DNA of 57,322 nucleotides from Rickettsiales bacterium (GCA_002691145.1 NZHE01000023.1:201965-259286), one strand, 5' to 3'. Shown: positions 8,907 to 17,982, counted from the stretch's first letter. The notes: generated by a model from the sequence alone, not told the origin. Translations and numbers: made by a program.

Positions 8907-9425
8907 TTAAATAAATTTCGAAATCTTTACAGCTGAGATAGAACCAAACTTAACAATTGAACCCCAAAGTTTATGTACAACATTGAATTTTTCAATATTC
9001 AAAAATGCTTCATCCTTGTGTTCAATTTCATCATCCATAAGTTTTTTTATAAAAAGTATCAACTCTTTACTATTTTTTTTTTTTTTTAAAAGATCTATTT
9101 GTACCTGATAATGTGTTTCGACAAAAGATTCAACGGAATATATGGTTGCGTAAATAAACTTTTTGCCAAGTATTGACGGAATAAAACCAGTCATAAAACC
9201 AAAAAATTTCCATAAAAAAATAAGTTTACTTCTTTCATTACTTGGAAGAATTTTCTCAATTTTTTTTAAATGTTGAGATTCAGTGTGAAGATGTTTCTTT
9301 GAAAATAAGATTATATCTTTATGTTTGGAAAAAGTTAAAATTGCTCTATAAATGTAAACAGCTCCCATTTCACCAGCATGGTTTGTTCTAAAATGTGGTA
9401 TCAAAAAATCTGGTATATGTAACAT
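8907..9425 (-). CDS. coq7: COQ7-type demethoxyubiquinone hydroxylase
   Basis: The 172-residue protein is a di-iron hydroxylase of ubiquinone synthesis. Carboxylate and histidine ligand motifs are visible: NHAGEMGAV (Glu19), ESQHL (Glu49/His52), VESFVETHYQ (about residues 98-107) and DDEIEHKDEA (about residues 131-140). It converts demethoxyubiquinol to the hydroxylated precursor, in line with the Complex I operon in this genome. Its start codon is only 14 bp from that of the divergent gene at 9440. A 15-base A tract in the coding strand (9073-9087) encodes consecutive lysines and is in frame, the longest homopolymer noted inside a gene here. Confidence 0.92.
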   Translation of the reverse strand: MLHIPDFLIPHFRTNHAGEMGAVYIYRAILTFSKHKDIILFSKKHLHTESQHLKKIEKILPSNERSKLIFLWKFFGFMTGFIPSILGKKFIYATIYSVESFVETHYQVQIDLLKKKKNSKELILFIKKLMDDEIEHKDEAFLNIEKFNVVHKLWGSIVKFGSISAVKISKFI

Positions 9426-9439
9426 TTAGGAAAAAAAAT

Positions 9440-9808
9440 ATGATTATAAATCTTAATAAAATATTTTTAAATGTAATAATTTTGATGTTTCTATCAAGTA
9501 ATTTATTTTCTGAGGAATTTTGCAGATTAAATATTTTTGAAACTTACCAAAAAAAAAATATTACTTGTAGCAAAAATCAATCCATTCTGGGTATTTTAAA
9601 ATTTAACACTATGACTAGAAACTATCCTTTTGATTTTAATCCTGGTTTGAATATATATATTCCTAAGACTTTTAAGAAAGAAGTATTAAACTTTATTGAG
9701 AATTTGTGTAATAAAAAAAAGGTTATTAGATTGAAAACAATAACCAACTTCGATAAAAATAATGAAAGTTTTACAAACAAATTACTAGTTTCATGCAAAA
9801 AAAAATAA
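9440..9808 (+). CDS. Small exported protein of unknown function
   Basis: I chose the ATG at 9440 because an AGGA site lies just upstream; a longer frame from 9395 would run into the divergent coq7 gene. The product has 122 residues, with a basic hydrophobic signal peptide (about residues 1-23, ending near LFSEE), so it is probably periplasmic. Four cysteines occur in the mature part (FCRLN, ITCSK, NLCNKK, VSCKKK), which could make two disulfides. I recognise no domain. Its 3' end overlaps the following 48-residue zinc-ribbon gene by 16 bases. Confidence 0.65.
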   Translation: MIINLNKIFLNVIILMFLSSNLFSEEFCRLNIFETYQKKNITCSKNQSILGILKFNTMTRNYPFDFNPGLNIYIPKTFKKEVLNFIENLCNKKKVIRLKTITNFDKNNESFTNKLLVSCKKK

Positions 9809-9939
9809 ATGATACAAATGTTGAATTAAGAGTATGTAAAGATTGTGATGCTCCATTACCCTTTATTCCTAGAGAACTTAGTTATTTTACTAAAGATGAG
9901 GAAATTTGTGACGAATGTTTGAGTCTAAAAAAAAGATGA
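9793..9939 (+). CDS. 48-residue zinc-ribbon protein
   Basis: This small frame starts at the ATG at 9793 inside the end of the previous gene and ends at TGA 9937-9939. It has two CxxC pairs (VCKDCDAP and ICDECLSL) about 22 residues apart, a compact zinc-ribbon layout, and is rich in charged residues. Such proteins often bind nucleic acid or RNA polymerase, but the specific role cannot be told. The 16-base overlap with the upstream gene suggests coupled translation. It is followed 30 bp later by the type III polyketide synthase gene. Confidence 0.7.
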   Translation: MQKKINDTNVELRVCKDCDAPLPFIPRELSYFTKDEEICDECLSLKKR

Positions 9940-9969
9940 TTTTTTTTTAAAATTACATACATTAAATTA

Positions 9970-10986
9970 ATGACTTTTTTAAGTTCTTTATTCAGTGCAT
10001 TTCCAACAAATAAAGTAGATCAAGAAGATATTATAAAATTTAGTAAAAAAATATTTTCATTAAATCAAAACTTTAAAAAAATGTTAAATGTATACAAAAA
10101 CTCTGGTGTAAAAACAAGATTTCTAGTAGAAGAATTAGAATGGTATAAAAGCAAACATTTTTGGAAAGAATCAAATCTTGCCTTTAAAAAACATGCAATT
10201 AATCTCATCCAAATTTGTGTTGAAAAAACTTTGAAACATAGCAAAAAAAGACCCGATCAAATCGGAGCAATTGTAGTAATAAATACTACAGGCATTTCTA
10301 CACCATCTTTAGACGTTGAACTTTTTAACGTTTTTAATTTTAAAAATACTATTAAAAGACTGCCTCTCTTCGGGTATGGTTGCGCTGGGGGTGTGCTAGG
10401 AATGAACAGAGCAGTTGAGCTGTATGAACATATTAAAGAGCCAGTATTAGTTTGTAATGTAGAGTTATGCAGTCTTACTTTTAGACCACATATATTTTCA
10501 AAAGAAAATATAGTGAGTACTGCTTTATTTGGAGATGGAGCTTGTTCTTACCTCATTGATAAAACCGGTGACTGTAAAATTGAAGATTCAATTGATTATA
10601 CTTGGAAAAATTCTACTGAATTAATGGGGTGGGGAGTCGAGGATGATGGTTTTTCAGTTATATTTGATAAGTCTATTCCCGATTTTATTAATAAAAACTT
10701 GTATAATATTGTAAAACCTCTCATAAAAAATAAAAATACTGGATACATCTTACACCCTGGAGGTATGAAGATTATTAATGCTTACAAAAAAATTTTTAAT
10801 AATCATGAGTCAATAAATATTTCTCAAGAAGCACTATCAGAGTTCGGGAATGTTTCATCTACATCCGTCTTATTGGTATTAGCAAAAATTCTCGAGAGAA
10901 AAATGAGTGGACAATTTTTATTATCTGGTTTAGGCCCAGGTTTTTCTGCTGGTGTAACTAAAGTCTCTTTGGATTATGCAAATTGA
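9970..10986 (+). CDS. Type III polyketide synthase (chalcone/stilbene synthase family)
   Basis: A 338-residue chalcone-synthase-fold enzyme with the full catalytic triad: Cys138 in FGYGCAGG, His262 in LHPGGMK and Asn294 in EFGNVSS. The C-terminal GLGPGFSAG loop is also typical. Type III PKSs extend an acyl-CoA starter with malonyl-CoA and cyclise it to alkylpyrones or resorcinols. The next gene overlaps by 11 bases and encodes an isoprenylcysteine-methyltransferase-like membrane enzyme. That pairing matches the Bacillus bpsA-bpsB arrangement, where the partner methylates alkylpyrones. The product here is therefore likely a methylated alkylpyrone or alkylresorcinol, but starter length and final product are inference. 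Confidence 0.93.
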   Translation: MTFLSSLFSAFPTNKVDQEDIIKFSKKIFSLNQNFKKMLNVYKNSGVKTRFLVEELEWYKSKHFWKESNLAFKKHAINLIQICVEKTLKHSKKRPDQIGAIVVINTTGISTPSLDVELFNVFNFKNTIKRLPLFGYGCAGGVLGMNRAVELYEHIKEPVLVCNVELCSLTFRPHIFSKENIVSTALFGDGACSYLIDKTGDCKIEDSIDYTWKNSTELMGWGVEDDGFSVIFDKSIPDFINKNLYNIVKPLIKNKNTGYILHPGGMKIINAYKKIFNNHESINISQEALSEFGNVSSTSVLLVLAKILERKMSGQFLLSGLGPGFSAGVTKVSLDYAN

Positions 10987-11479
10987 TATTCTAATTATTA
11001 TTTACATCATTTGCTCAAGAATTTTTGAGTTATGTTTAAGCTCTAGAAATGTAAAAATTTTAAAAAAAGAGGGTGCTGAAGAATTTTATTCACAACATTA
11101 TAAGTTTTTAGTATTATTTCATTTAATTTTTGTAATCTACTTTTTAAAAAAATCATTAATATTTGAGGATATTCAATTTTTATATTTATTTCTTTTTTGT
11201 TTACTTCAAATAGTCAGATACAAAATAATCTTTGATTTAGGAAAATATTGGACAACTAGAATTTATGTATTAAAGAAGGTGCCTTTAGTAAAAAAGGGTA
11301 TGTATAGATATATTAATCATCCTAATTATTTAGTGGTTTTTTTCGAAGTTTTGTTAGTTTGTCTGATTTTTCAAGATTATTTAGCTTTATTATATTTTTC
11401 TAATATAAACCTTGTTCTTATATTCATAAGAATTTATTTTGAAGAAAAAGCTAATCGTTCTAGAAGGGCTTTAAAATAA
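10976..11479 (+). CDS. Isoprenylcysteine carboxyl methyltransferase-like membrane protein (BpsB type)
   Basis: This 167-residue membrane protein has about four to five hydrophobic segments and the C-terminal signature of the ICMT family: VKKGMYRYINHPNYL, followed by a hydrophobic stretch and FEEKANR. Members bind S-adenosylmethionine near the membrane and methylate lipophilic acceptors. It overlaps the polyketide synthase gene by 11 bases, so it most likely methylates that enzyme's product rather than a prenylated protein. A hairpin followed by T-rich sequence overlaps its stop codon and ends the unit. Confidence 0.85.
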   Translation: MQIDILIIIYIICSRIFELCLSSRNVKILKKEGAEEFYSQHYKFLVLFHLIFVIYFLKKSLIFEDIQFLYLFLFCLLQIVRYKIIFDLGKYWTTRIYVLKKVPLVKKGMYRYINHPNYLVVFFEVLLVCLIFQDYLALLYFSNINLVLIFIRIYFEEKANRSRRALK

Positions 11480-11497
11480 CCCTGTTATTTTTTTATA
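11473..11497 (+). terminator. Intrinsic terminator after the polyketide operon
   Basis: An 8-bp stem, AAAATAAC with GTTATTTT, closes a 3-base CCT loop and runs straight into a T-rich tract. The stem includes the stop codon of the methyltransferase gene. The convergent gene ends at 11493, so the element may serve both directions. Confidence 0.7.
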
Positions 11498-12407
11498 TTT
11501 TTATCCACCATTTATTTTTAAACTTTGGTTTAAATATTTCGGGATAAAGTATTTCGCTCAAAATATTAAGACTTTCAATTATACTTGTTCCCGGTCTATT
11601 AAAAAAACGATTGCCGTCCACAATATATTTCTTTTTGTTTTTAAATATTTTTTTAAACTCGAAGTTGTTTTTTTTTATTTCACTAAAAGTGGTGTTGATA
11701 TCATATCCACACGGCATAAATATTATCATATCAATAGTATCAACTTTTATATCCTTCGGATTGGAAAATACTGTGTGTTCTCCTGAGATTGAATTTACAC
11801 TCTGACTATTTAAAATTTTTAGAAGATCTGGGATCCAATTGCCAGAAACCATGAATGGTTCAAGCCATTCGACGCATAATACTTTTTTTTCTTTCTTGTG
11901 TTTGTTAAGTAAAGTTTTTATATTTCTAATTTCATTTTTAAAATTCTTAATTATTTGTTGAGCTCTCTCTTTTTTTCCTACTTTAATCCCCACATTTTTA
12001 ATATCCTGCAATACTTGTTTTAAATTATTTCCTTTCAAATCAATAAGTGTAGGCTTTTTTGATAACCATTTATGCAAACATTTTCTCACATCATTAATTG
12101 ATACAGCGCAATAAGAACACTGTGACTGAGTTATAATTACATCAGGCTTAAGTTCCTTAAGTTTTACGGCATTTACCTCATAAATTGAAAGACTCTTTTT
12201 TAAAATTTCTTTAATATTTTCATTTATATCAGATGAAGTTTTTTTTTTTTTAATATTGCTAAATGTAACTTTAGGTAATTTAATAATACTCTTTGGAAAA
12301 TCACATTCATGAGAAACTCCTACAAGATTACTTTGAAGACCTAATGATACAACTATTTCAGTCGCGCTTGGAACAAGGGATATAATTCTCATTTTAAATA
12401 AATGCAA
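11493..12407 (-). CDS. Cobalamin-binding / BtuF-like substrate-binding protein
   Basis: About 300 residues of the periplasmic-binding-protein class III fold used for vitamin B12 and iron chelates. It opens with RIISLVPSATEIVVSLG and VGVSHECDFP, then SQCSYCAV, and later WLEPFMVSGNWIPDLL, all characteristic of the cobalamin-binding protein group. No signal peptide is visible, which is common in this subgroup and leaves the cell compartment unclear. The start may be the ATG at 12392 (MRIISLVPS) rather than 12407. No transporter genes lie next to it. A 13-A coding tract (12239-12251) is in frame. Confidence 0.8.
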   Translation of the reverse strand: MHLFKMRIISLVPSATEIVVSLGLQSNLVGVSHECDFPKSIIKLPKVTFSNIKKKKTSSDINENIKEILKKSLSIYEVNAVKLKELKPDVIITQSQCSYCAVSINDVRKCLHKWLSKKPTLIDLKGNNLKQVLQDIKNVGIKVGKKERAQQIIKNFKNEIRNIKTLLNKHKKEKKVLCVEWLEPFMVSGNWIPDLLKILNSQSVNSISGEHTVFSNPKDIKVDTIDMIIFMPCGYDINTTFSEIKKNNFEFKKIFKNKKKYIVDGNRFFNRPGTSIIESLNILSEILYPEIFKPKFKNKWWIKI

Positions 12408-12472
12408 TATTAAATTTGATTAATATCATTAAGGGAAAACGAAATAACAAAATACAAAATTTTACAAAAAAT

Positions 12473-12988
12473 TTACATAAGCTTCATAGATAAAACCGTG
12501 GTAATAATTGTATAGATCAAAATAGCAAAAATAATTAAAATTACCTGACTTCCTCTAAAGTAACTTTCTTTAGCCACTTCTTTTACTTGATAAAGTAAAT
12601 TCGGCCAAGTGTAAGAAACAAAGTCACCTTGTGACATTACGTTAATGATTTTACCAGATTTATCAACCACTGGTACGTGACGAAATCTCTCATTTGACAT
12701 CTGTCTTAGCCATACAAGCAGGTTGTCGTCTTTGTCAGCAACTTTTACTGGAGTAGTCATTATATCCTTGAGTTTTGTTGTTTTTGGATTCATGGAGTTA
12801 TTTAAAAGTTTTTTCATTAAATCTCTCTCAGTTACTATTCCTTTTACAACCCTACTTTTGTCAGTTATTACTACTGAGCCAAAATTATTTTTTGACATAA
12901 TTTTGATAGCATCCATAACTTTGTCAGATTCACTAAAAGTTACAGGTGGTTTCTTACTTTTAAATTCAGGTCTGTCACAAATTTTCAT
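12473..12988 (-). CDS. CBS-domain protein with C-terminal membrane anchor
   Basis: I place the start at the ATG at 12988 (MKICDRPEF) because a strong AAAGGGG Shine-Dalgarno site precedes it; the frame is open further up to 13030 without such a site. The 171-residue protein has two CBS motifs (about residues 15-65 and 75-130), with FGSVVITDKSRVVKGIVTERDL and RFRHVPVVD as typical CBS segments, then one hydrophobic helix at the C-terminus (VILIIFAILIYTIITTVL). CBS pairs usually sense adenine nucleotides. The partner is unknown. It stands alone, divergent from the photolyase gene. Confidence 0.85.
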   Translation of the reverse strand: MKICDRPEFKSKKPPVTFSESDKVMDAIKIMSKNNFGSVVITDKSRVVKGIVTERDLMKKLLNNSMNPKTTKLKDIMTTPVKVADKDDNLLVWLRQMSNERFRHVPVVDKSGKIINVMSQGDFVSYTWPNLLYQVKEVAKESYFRGSQVILIIFAILIYTIITTVLSMKLM

Positions 12989-13120
12989 AATATCCCCTTT
13001 AATAATTATATAGTAAATTCTATAAGACAAAATTATAGAAAAATCAAAAAAATTCTTAATAATCTATTAATAAAATAAACTGACAGTTGAATTTTTCATA
13101 AAACCACAAATATTTCGAAA

Positions 13121-14557
13121 ATGATTAATTCAATAATGTGGTTCAGATACGATTTAAGAATAAAGGATAATATTGCCTTATTTGAATCTTCAAAATCAAA
13201 AAATTGCATCCCACTTTATATTTTAGATGAAGATTTTTTAAAGTTGGAGACAACAAGTGATTTTCATCAAACATTTATTAATGATTCTTTGTTTGATTTG
13301 TCTCAAAATTTAAAATGCTTTGATGCTCATTTGAATTTATTCAAAGGAAAAACAATTGAAGTCTTAAAATTTTTGATAAGCAAATATTCGATTGAATATA
13401 TTTTTAGTAATAGAATTTTCAAAAATAAGTTTTTTTCAAATTTAGATAAAGATGTATCAAATCTTTTTGAACTTTATAATGTTGAATGGAAACAATATCA
13501 ACAAACGGGTATTCAGTTAAATAATAGAGTGCGTGGAACATGGTCATATGAATGGAAAAAATTTATTAATACTTCAATTTCAGATTTGCCATTAAAAACT
13601 AATTATCTAAAAATTAGGGAGTGTAATTTTATCAAACAGAAAACTTTACGTCCTATTCAAAAAGGAGGAGAAAATAGGGCGGAAAATCTTTTAAATACGT
13701 TTTTAGTAGATAGGCATTCAAACTATTCTAAAAAAATGTCAAGTCCAATTACTGCTGAAAATTCATGTTCTAGACTTAGTCCTCATTTGACGTTTGGAAC
13801 TATTTCTTTAAAGAAAATTTTTAAAGAAGTAAACATGAAAATGAAAACTGAACAAATTATTGATAAATTTTCTATTAATTCTTTTAAAAAAAGACTTGCT
13901 TGGCATTGTCATTTTATCCAAAAGCTATATGACGAACCACGAATGGAATACGAAAATTTACACCCATCTTACAATCAAATTAGAGAAAACAATTTTAATG
14001 ATGAAAAATTTTTACGGTGGAAGAACGGTGTTACAGGTTTCCCATTTTTAGACGCGTGTATGAGATTTTTAAAACAAAAAGGTTGGTTAAACTTTAGAAT
14101 GAGAGCAATGATAGTTTCATTTGCATCATATCAATTATGGTTAGACTGGAGGCCTGTATCAAAATATCTTGCTAGAAACTTTACAGACTATGAGCCAGGA
14201 ATCCACTATTCTCAAATACAGATGCAGTCAGGAACAACTGGTATCAACTCAATAAGAATTTATAATATCATTAAACAATCTTATGATCATGATCCAAGCG
14301 GAGTTTTTATCCGAAAATGGGTTCCAGAGTTAAGTAAATTACCTGATTATTTAATCCACGAACCTTGGAAGATAAATTTTTTAGAGGAAAAAGAATTTAA
14401 TTTTTATTTAAAAAGAGATTATTTTGAACCATTGGTTGATAATAGAATTAAAACAAATGAAGCTAAACAAAAAATATGGAGTATAAAAAAAACTAACGAG
14501 GCAAAGATAATTTCAAAAGAAATTATAAAAAAACATGCGAGTTTAAATATAAGGTGA
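13121..14557 (+). CDS. phr: Deoxyribodipyrimidine photolyase (cryptochrome/photolyase family)
   Basis: A 478-residue two-domain protein. The N-terminal Rossmann-like antenna domain begins [13 protein letters not shown]. The C-terminal FAD-binding region shows [48 protein letters not shown] (given here only as its landmarks TGFP and LNFRMR) and [21 protein letters not shown]. These match DNA photolyases that reverse UV-induced pyrimidine dimers with light, apt for a surface-water bacterium. The exact class (CPD photolyase or a cryptochrome-like relative) cannot be settled by eye. It is a stand-alone gene facing the convergent siderophore-interacting protein gene. Confidence 0.92.
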   Translation: MINSIMWFRYDLRIKDNIALFESSKSKNCIPLYILDEDFLKLETTSDFHQTFINDSLFDLSQNLKCFDAHLNLFKGKTIEVLKFLISKYSIEYIFSNRIFKNKFFSNLDKDVSNLFELYNVEWKQYQQTGIQLNNRVRGTWSYEWKKFINTSISDLPLKTNYLKIRECNFIKQKTLRPIQKGGENRAENLLNTFLVDRHSNYSKKMSSPITAENSCSRLSPHLTFGTISLKKIFKEVNMKMKTEQIIDKFSINSFKKRLAWHCHFIQKLYDEPRMEYENLHPSYNQIRENNFNDEKFLRWKNGVTGFPFLDACMRFLKQKGWLNFRMRAMIVSFASYQLWLDWRPVSKYLARNFTDYEPGIHYSQIQMQSGTTGINSIRIYNIIKQSYDHDPSGVFIRKWVPELSKLPDYLIHEPWKINFLEEKEFNFYLKRDYFEPLVDNRIKTNEAKQKIWSIKKTNEAKIISKEIIKKHASLNIR

Positions 14558-14574
14558 AAATAATAAAAAAAAAA

Positions 14575-15321
14575 TTACATCCATTTCCTAGCATCCTCTT
14601 TTTTTATTAATTTGTGTTGCTCTTGATCTAACCCTTTTTTCCAATAACTTGAAAAGTATATCTTTTCCTTATCAGTATTATTTTTCTTCAGCAAAAAAGC
14701 CCGAATTTTCTTCATCAGTGAAAATTCAGTGGCAACCCAAATTGATGGTTGATTATCTATCCATTTTAATCTTTGAATTTTATTTAGCACAATTGAATGA
14801 CTGCGATCTGAATTCAATATCCAAAAAATCTGCATATTTTTGGGTTTCAAAAGTTTTTGTTTATCATTGTTATTTGATATTTCAATTATTGCATATCCTC
14901 TTGAATTTTTCGGCATTTGCTCTAGATTTACACTTATTGCAGGAAGTGAAGCCATATCTCCAATCAATAAAAACCAATTTGAATTAAAATTAATTATTTT
15001 TTTGGGTCCCGGTCCAGTAAATTGTAAAGTATCTCCAATTGTTGCATTAATAACCCAATTTGAAGCTAACCCCTCTTCTTCGTTATGGACTGCGAAGTCT
15101 ACATCAAGTTCAAGTTTAGCTTTTCTAAAATTTCTGACCGTGAAAGGTCGAACTAAATCTTTATTATTCTTCTTAAAAATGAATTTGACATACCCGCCAA
15201 TTTCATCAGACGGAAAAGAAGCTAAATCTTTATGATAGAAAGTTACTCTTATCATGTTTTTCGTGACATTAATAATTTTTTTAACGATCAATCTTTTTTT
15301 TTTTTTATTATAATCAATCAT
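14575..15321 (-). CDS. Siderophore-interacting FAD-binding protein (ferric-siderophore reductase)
   Basis: The 248-residue protein has the SIP/ViuB layout: an FAD-binding domain with LVRPFTVRNF and DFAVHNEEEGLASNW, then an NAD(P)H-binding domain with GDMASLPAISV and a C-terminal YWKKGLDQEQH. Family members reduce Fe(III)-siderophores or other ferric chelates in the cytoplasm. It lies 7 bp after nth, presumably in one operon. Together with the TonB receptor at 20-22 kb it hints at uptake of chelated iron. A 13-A coding tract (15294-15306) near the N-terminus is in frame. Confidence 0.87.
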   Translation of the reverse strand: MIDYNKKKKRLIVKKIINVTKNMIRVTFYHKDLASFPSDEIGGYVKFIFKKNNKDLVRPFTVRNFRKAKLELDVDFAVHNEEEGLASNWVINATIGDTLQFTGPGPKKIINFNSNWFLLIGDMASLPAISVNLEQMPKNSRGYAIIEISNNNDKQKLLKPKNMQIFWILNSDRSHSIVLNKIQRLKWIDNQPSIWVATEFSLMKKIRAFLLKKNNTDKEKIYFSSYWKKGLDQEQHKLIKKEDARKWM

Positions 15322-15328
15322 ATAATTT

Positions 15329-15979
15329 TTATTTTTTTGTTTTAATTGGTTTTTTTCTATTTGGGAAGCAAGTTTTACATATTTTACATTCTAATCCATA
15401 ACAGGCTCTAGCTTTGCAAAATTCTCTTCCATAAAAAATAATTTGTAAATGCAATTTATTCCATGAGTTTTTGGGAAAAATTTTTTTTAAATCATTTTCA
15501 GTTTGAATAACATTCTTGCCATTTGTAAGGCCCCATCTTTGAGCTAGTCTATGAATATGTGTATCTACTGGAAAGGCTGGTTGACCAAAGCTTTGAGACA
15601 TAAGAACACTTGCTGTTTTATGTCCAACACCGGGTAGTTCTTCAAGACTTTTAATATTATTTGGTACTTTTCCATTATATTTTTTTAGTAATATTTTCGA
15701 TAAGATAGAAATGGCTTTTGATTTTTTTGGTCCTAATCCGCAGGGTTTGATAATTTCGTAAATTTCTTTTGTGGACAATTTAGTCATTTCTAGAGGGTTT
15801 TCTGCTTTAGCAAACAAGAGTGGAGTAATTCTATTTACTCTTTCATCAGTGCATTGCGCACTGAGTAGAACAGCAACTAAGAATTGAAAATTATTATTAT
15901 GATTAAGAGGAATAGGAGTCTTTGGATATAACTTATTCAAATAATTTGAAATAAATATAGCTCTTTCTTTTTTTAACAT
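15329..15979 (-). CDS. nth: Endonuclease III (DNA glycosylase/AP lyase)
   Basis: A 216-residue HhH-GPD glycosylase. The helix-hairpin-helix LEELPGVGHKTASVL contains the catalytic lysine and FPVDTHIHRLAQRWGL contains the catalytic aspartate. It removes oxidised pyrimidines in base excision repair. The C-terminal cysteine cluster, which binds 4Fe-4S in the family, reads C-x4-C-x4-C-x2-C-x2-C instead of the usual C-x6-C-x2-C-x5-C, and ends in a basic tail. It probably forms an operon with the siderophore-interacting protein gene, 7 bp downstream. Confidence 0.93.
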   Translation of the reverse strand: MLKKERAIFISNYLNKLYPKTPIPLNHNNNFQFLVAVLLSAQCTDERVNRITPLLFAKAENPLEMTKLSTKEIYEIIKPCGLGPKKSKAISILSKILLKKYNGKVPNNIKSLEELPGVGHKTASVLMSQSFGQPAFPVDTHIHRLAQRWGLTNGKNVIQTENDLKKIFPKNSWNKLHLQIIFYGREFCKARACYGLECKICKTCFPNRKKPIKTKK

Positions 15980-16065
15980 TTTTTAAACTAGTTAATATAC
16001 TAATACGCAGATAACGTAAAATTAAAAAAATAAAAGGTGGAAACTATATCAGTGAAGAATTTGAA

Positions 16066-16098
16066 TATATGCTCATTGTTTATTACAATGAGCATATA
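16066..16098 (-). terminator. 14-bp perfect hairpin downstream of the small exported protein gene
   Basis: A stem of 14 perfect base pairs (16066-16079 with 16085-16098) closes a 5-base loop, starting 5 bases past the stop codon of the 50-residue exported protein gene. No T tract follows, so it may be a terminator, a processing site or an mRNA-stabilising hairpin ahead of nth. Confidence 0.55.
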
Positions 16099-16103
16099 AT
16101 AAG

Positions 16104-16256
16104 TTATTGTTCAGATGTATCTTTTGTCTCTTTAGTTTCCTTAGTAGTAGTACTTGTTTCTTTGGCCTTATCATGCCCACCAGCACAGTGTGCAGCAATA
16201 ACAGCATTACCACTCAAACATAAAACAAAGGCGAATAACATTGATAATTTTTTCAT
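16104..16256 (-). CDS. 50-residue exported small protein
   Basis: An ATG at 16254-16256 preceded by AAAGGAG at good spacing opens a frame of 50 residues. It has a classical signal peptide (MKKLSMLFAFVLCLSGNAVIAA), then HCAGGHDK and a low-complexity tail rich in Lys, Glu and Thr. It is probably secreted to the periplasm; the single Cys-His pair could bind a metal or haem-like ligand, but no family is recognised. The opposite strand also has an open frame here, but without a ribosome site and with no sensible protein character. Confidence 0.75.
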   Translation of the reverse strand: MKKLSMLFAFVLCLSGNAVIAAHCAGGHDKAKETSTTTKETKETKDTSEQ

Positions 16257-16478
16257 AATAACTCCTTTTTTAGATTAAATAATTTAGTTTTTTTTTTTTT
16301 CAAGAAAATTAATATATATATTATTTTTTTTTTTGATTATTTACCATATATATTATTAATGATGACAAGTTACTTAAAAGGTGAATACATTTTTTATTGT
16401 GGTTTCGGACTAATTTTAAATGACCTTTTCATTTGTTATATACTTTAAAAATCATAATTTTACTCAAATTTAAATTGC

Positions 16479-17969
16479 ATGATAGAATATAGAAAACTTA
16501 AAAGAAAATTTAAAGAGTATGGTTTGCTTAACGATATAAGTGGAATACTGAGCTGGGATATGGCTACCATGATGCCTTTACTTTCAAGAAAACACAGGAT
16601 TGCCCAGATTAATATAATCAATGAGAATAAAAAAAAAATTTTTGATGAATTCAAGAGGTCAGAATTATTTAGAAAAATTGATAAAAATAAATTAAATACT
16701 GAGGAAGAAAAAAACTTTTCATTAATGAAAAAAAAATTCGATTATTTTGACGCAATTCCAATTGAATTAATTAACAAAAAGTCTTTATTGTCGATTGAAT
16801 GTGAAGGTTTCTGGAGAAATGCCCGAAAGGACGGTTCATTTAAAGTTGTTTCAAGAAAATTTTCTCAATTAGTTGATGTTGTCAAAGAAGAGTCTAAGAT
16901 TTTATCTGAAAGATGGGAAAAATCAAAATATGATGCATTAGTTTATAAATATGATTCATCACTAAATTATAAGTTATTAAAAAGTATCTTTACAGATCTT
17001 GAAGATTTTTTAAAAAAAAATCTCAAAAAGATAATTAAAATTCAAAATAGTGAAAGTCATATTGAAATAAAGAAAAAGTTAAATGAAAAGGAACAATTCC
17101 AAATTTCAAAATTTTTCATGAGAAAACTCGGCTTCAATTTCAAAAAAGGGAGAATCGATAAAAGTTTACATCCTTTTTGTGGAGGAAGCACTGAAGATGT
17201 AAGAATAACAACAAGATTCACAGAATCAGATTCTTTTTCGTGTTTTGATGCTCTCATGCATGAGACAGGACATGCTTTGTATGAGTTAGGTCTTCCAAAA
17301 AAATGGTTTTATCAACCAATAGGCGAGGCTGGGGGAATGTCTCTTCATGAGAGTCAATCGCTATTCATTGAGATGCAACTAGTAAAATCATTACATGTCA
17401 GTAAATTTATTGAGAAATATTTAAGAGAAAAATTTTATAGAAATGAATCTTGCTGGAACTTCAAAAATATATATAACTCTAGAATAAAAGTTGAAAAAAA
17501 TTTTATAAGAGTGGACGCTGATGAAGTTCAATACCCATTGCATATAATACACAGATTTAATATTGAATATGAGATAATTGAAAATAACGAAAAAGTAGAA
17601 AATTTGCCTGACATATGGAATTATAATTTTAAAAAACTGTTTAACTTTGACGTTAAAAATGACAACGTTGGTTGTCTTCAAGATATTCACTGGTATTCAG
17701 GAGATTTTGGGTATTTTCCCACATACACAATTGGGGCTCTAATCGCTGCTCAATTGAGACATACCATCGAAAGAGAAATCCCTGACTTTAGAAAACTCAT
17801 TCAAATTGGTGAATTTAACAAAGTTATTAATTGGCTGAAAAAAAAATTCCATAGTAAAGGAAGTTTGTATAAAATTGATGAACTACTGGATAATATAACA
17901 GGAGAAAAACTAAATACTAAATTTTTCAAAAATCATATCATTGAGAGATATATAAATAAAAGTTTTTAA
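16479..17969 (+). CDS. Carboxypeptidase Taq family metallopeptidase (M32)
   Basis: A 496-residue M32 metallocarboxypeptidase of usual length. The zinc site HETGH lies at residues 261-265, and the third ligand is probably Glu291 in MSLHESQS. Other family landmarks are HPFCGGSTEDVRITTRF, VDADEVQYPLHI and DIHWYSGDFGYFPTY. It removes C-terminal amino acids from peptides in the cytoplasm and is broad in specificity. No partner gene is evident. The 222-bp gap upstream, shared with the divergent small exported protein, is very AT-rich and contains only promoter-like TATACT (16439-16444). Confidence 0.94.
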   Translation: MIEYRKLKRKFKEYGLLNDISGILSWDMATMMPLLSRKHRIAQINIINENKKKIFDEFKRSELFRKIDKNKLNTEEEKNFSLMKKKFDYFDAIPIELINKKSLLSIECEGFWRNARKDGSFKVVSRKFSQLVDVVKEESKILSERWEKSKYDALVYKYDSSLNYKLLKSIFTDLEDFLKKNLKKIIKIQNSESHIEIKKKLNEKEQFQISKFFMRKLGFNFKKGRIDKSLHPFCGGSTEDVRITTRFTESDSFSCFDALMHETGHALYELGLPKKWFYQPIGEAGGMSLHESQSLFIEMQLVKSLHVSKFIEKYLREKFYRNESCWNFKNIYNSRIKVEKNFIRVDADEVQYPLHIIHRFNIEYEIIENNEKVENLPDIWNYNFKKLFNFDVKNDNVGCLQDIHWYSGDFGYFPTYTIGALIAAQLRHTIEREIPDFRKLIQIGEFNKVINWLKKKFHSKGSLYKIDELLDNITGEKLNTKFFKNHIIERYINKSF

Positions 17970-17982
17970 AAAACTTTAGTTT

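Noticed and set aside
16069-16278. A 69-codon plus-strand frame
   Set aside because: It begins inside the hairpin and lies antisense to the small exported protein gene, which has a signal peptide and a good ribosome site.
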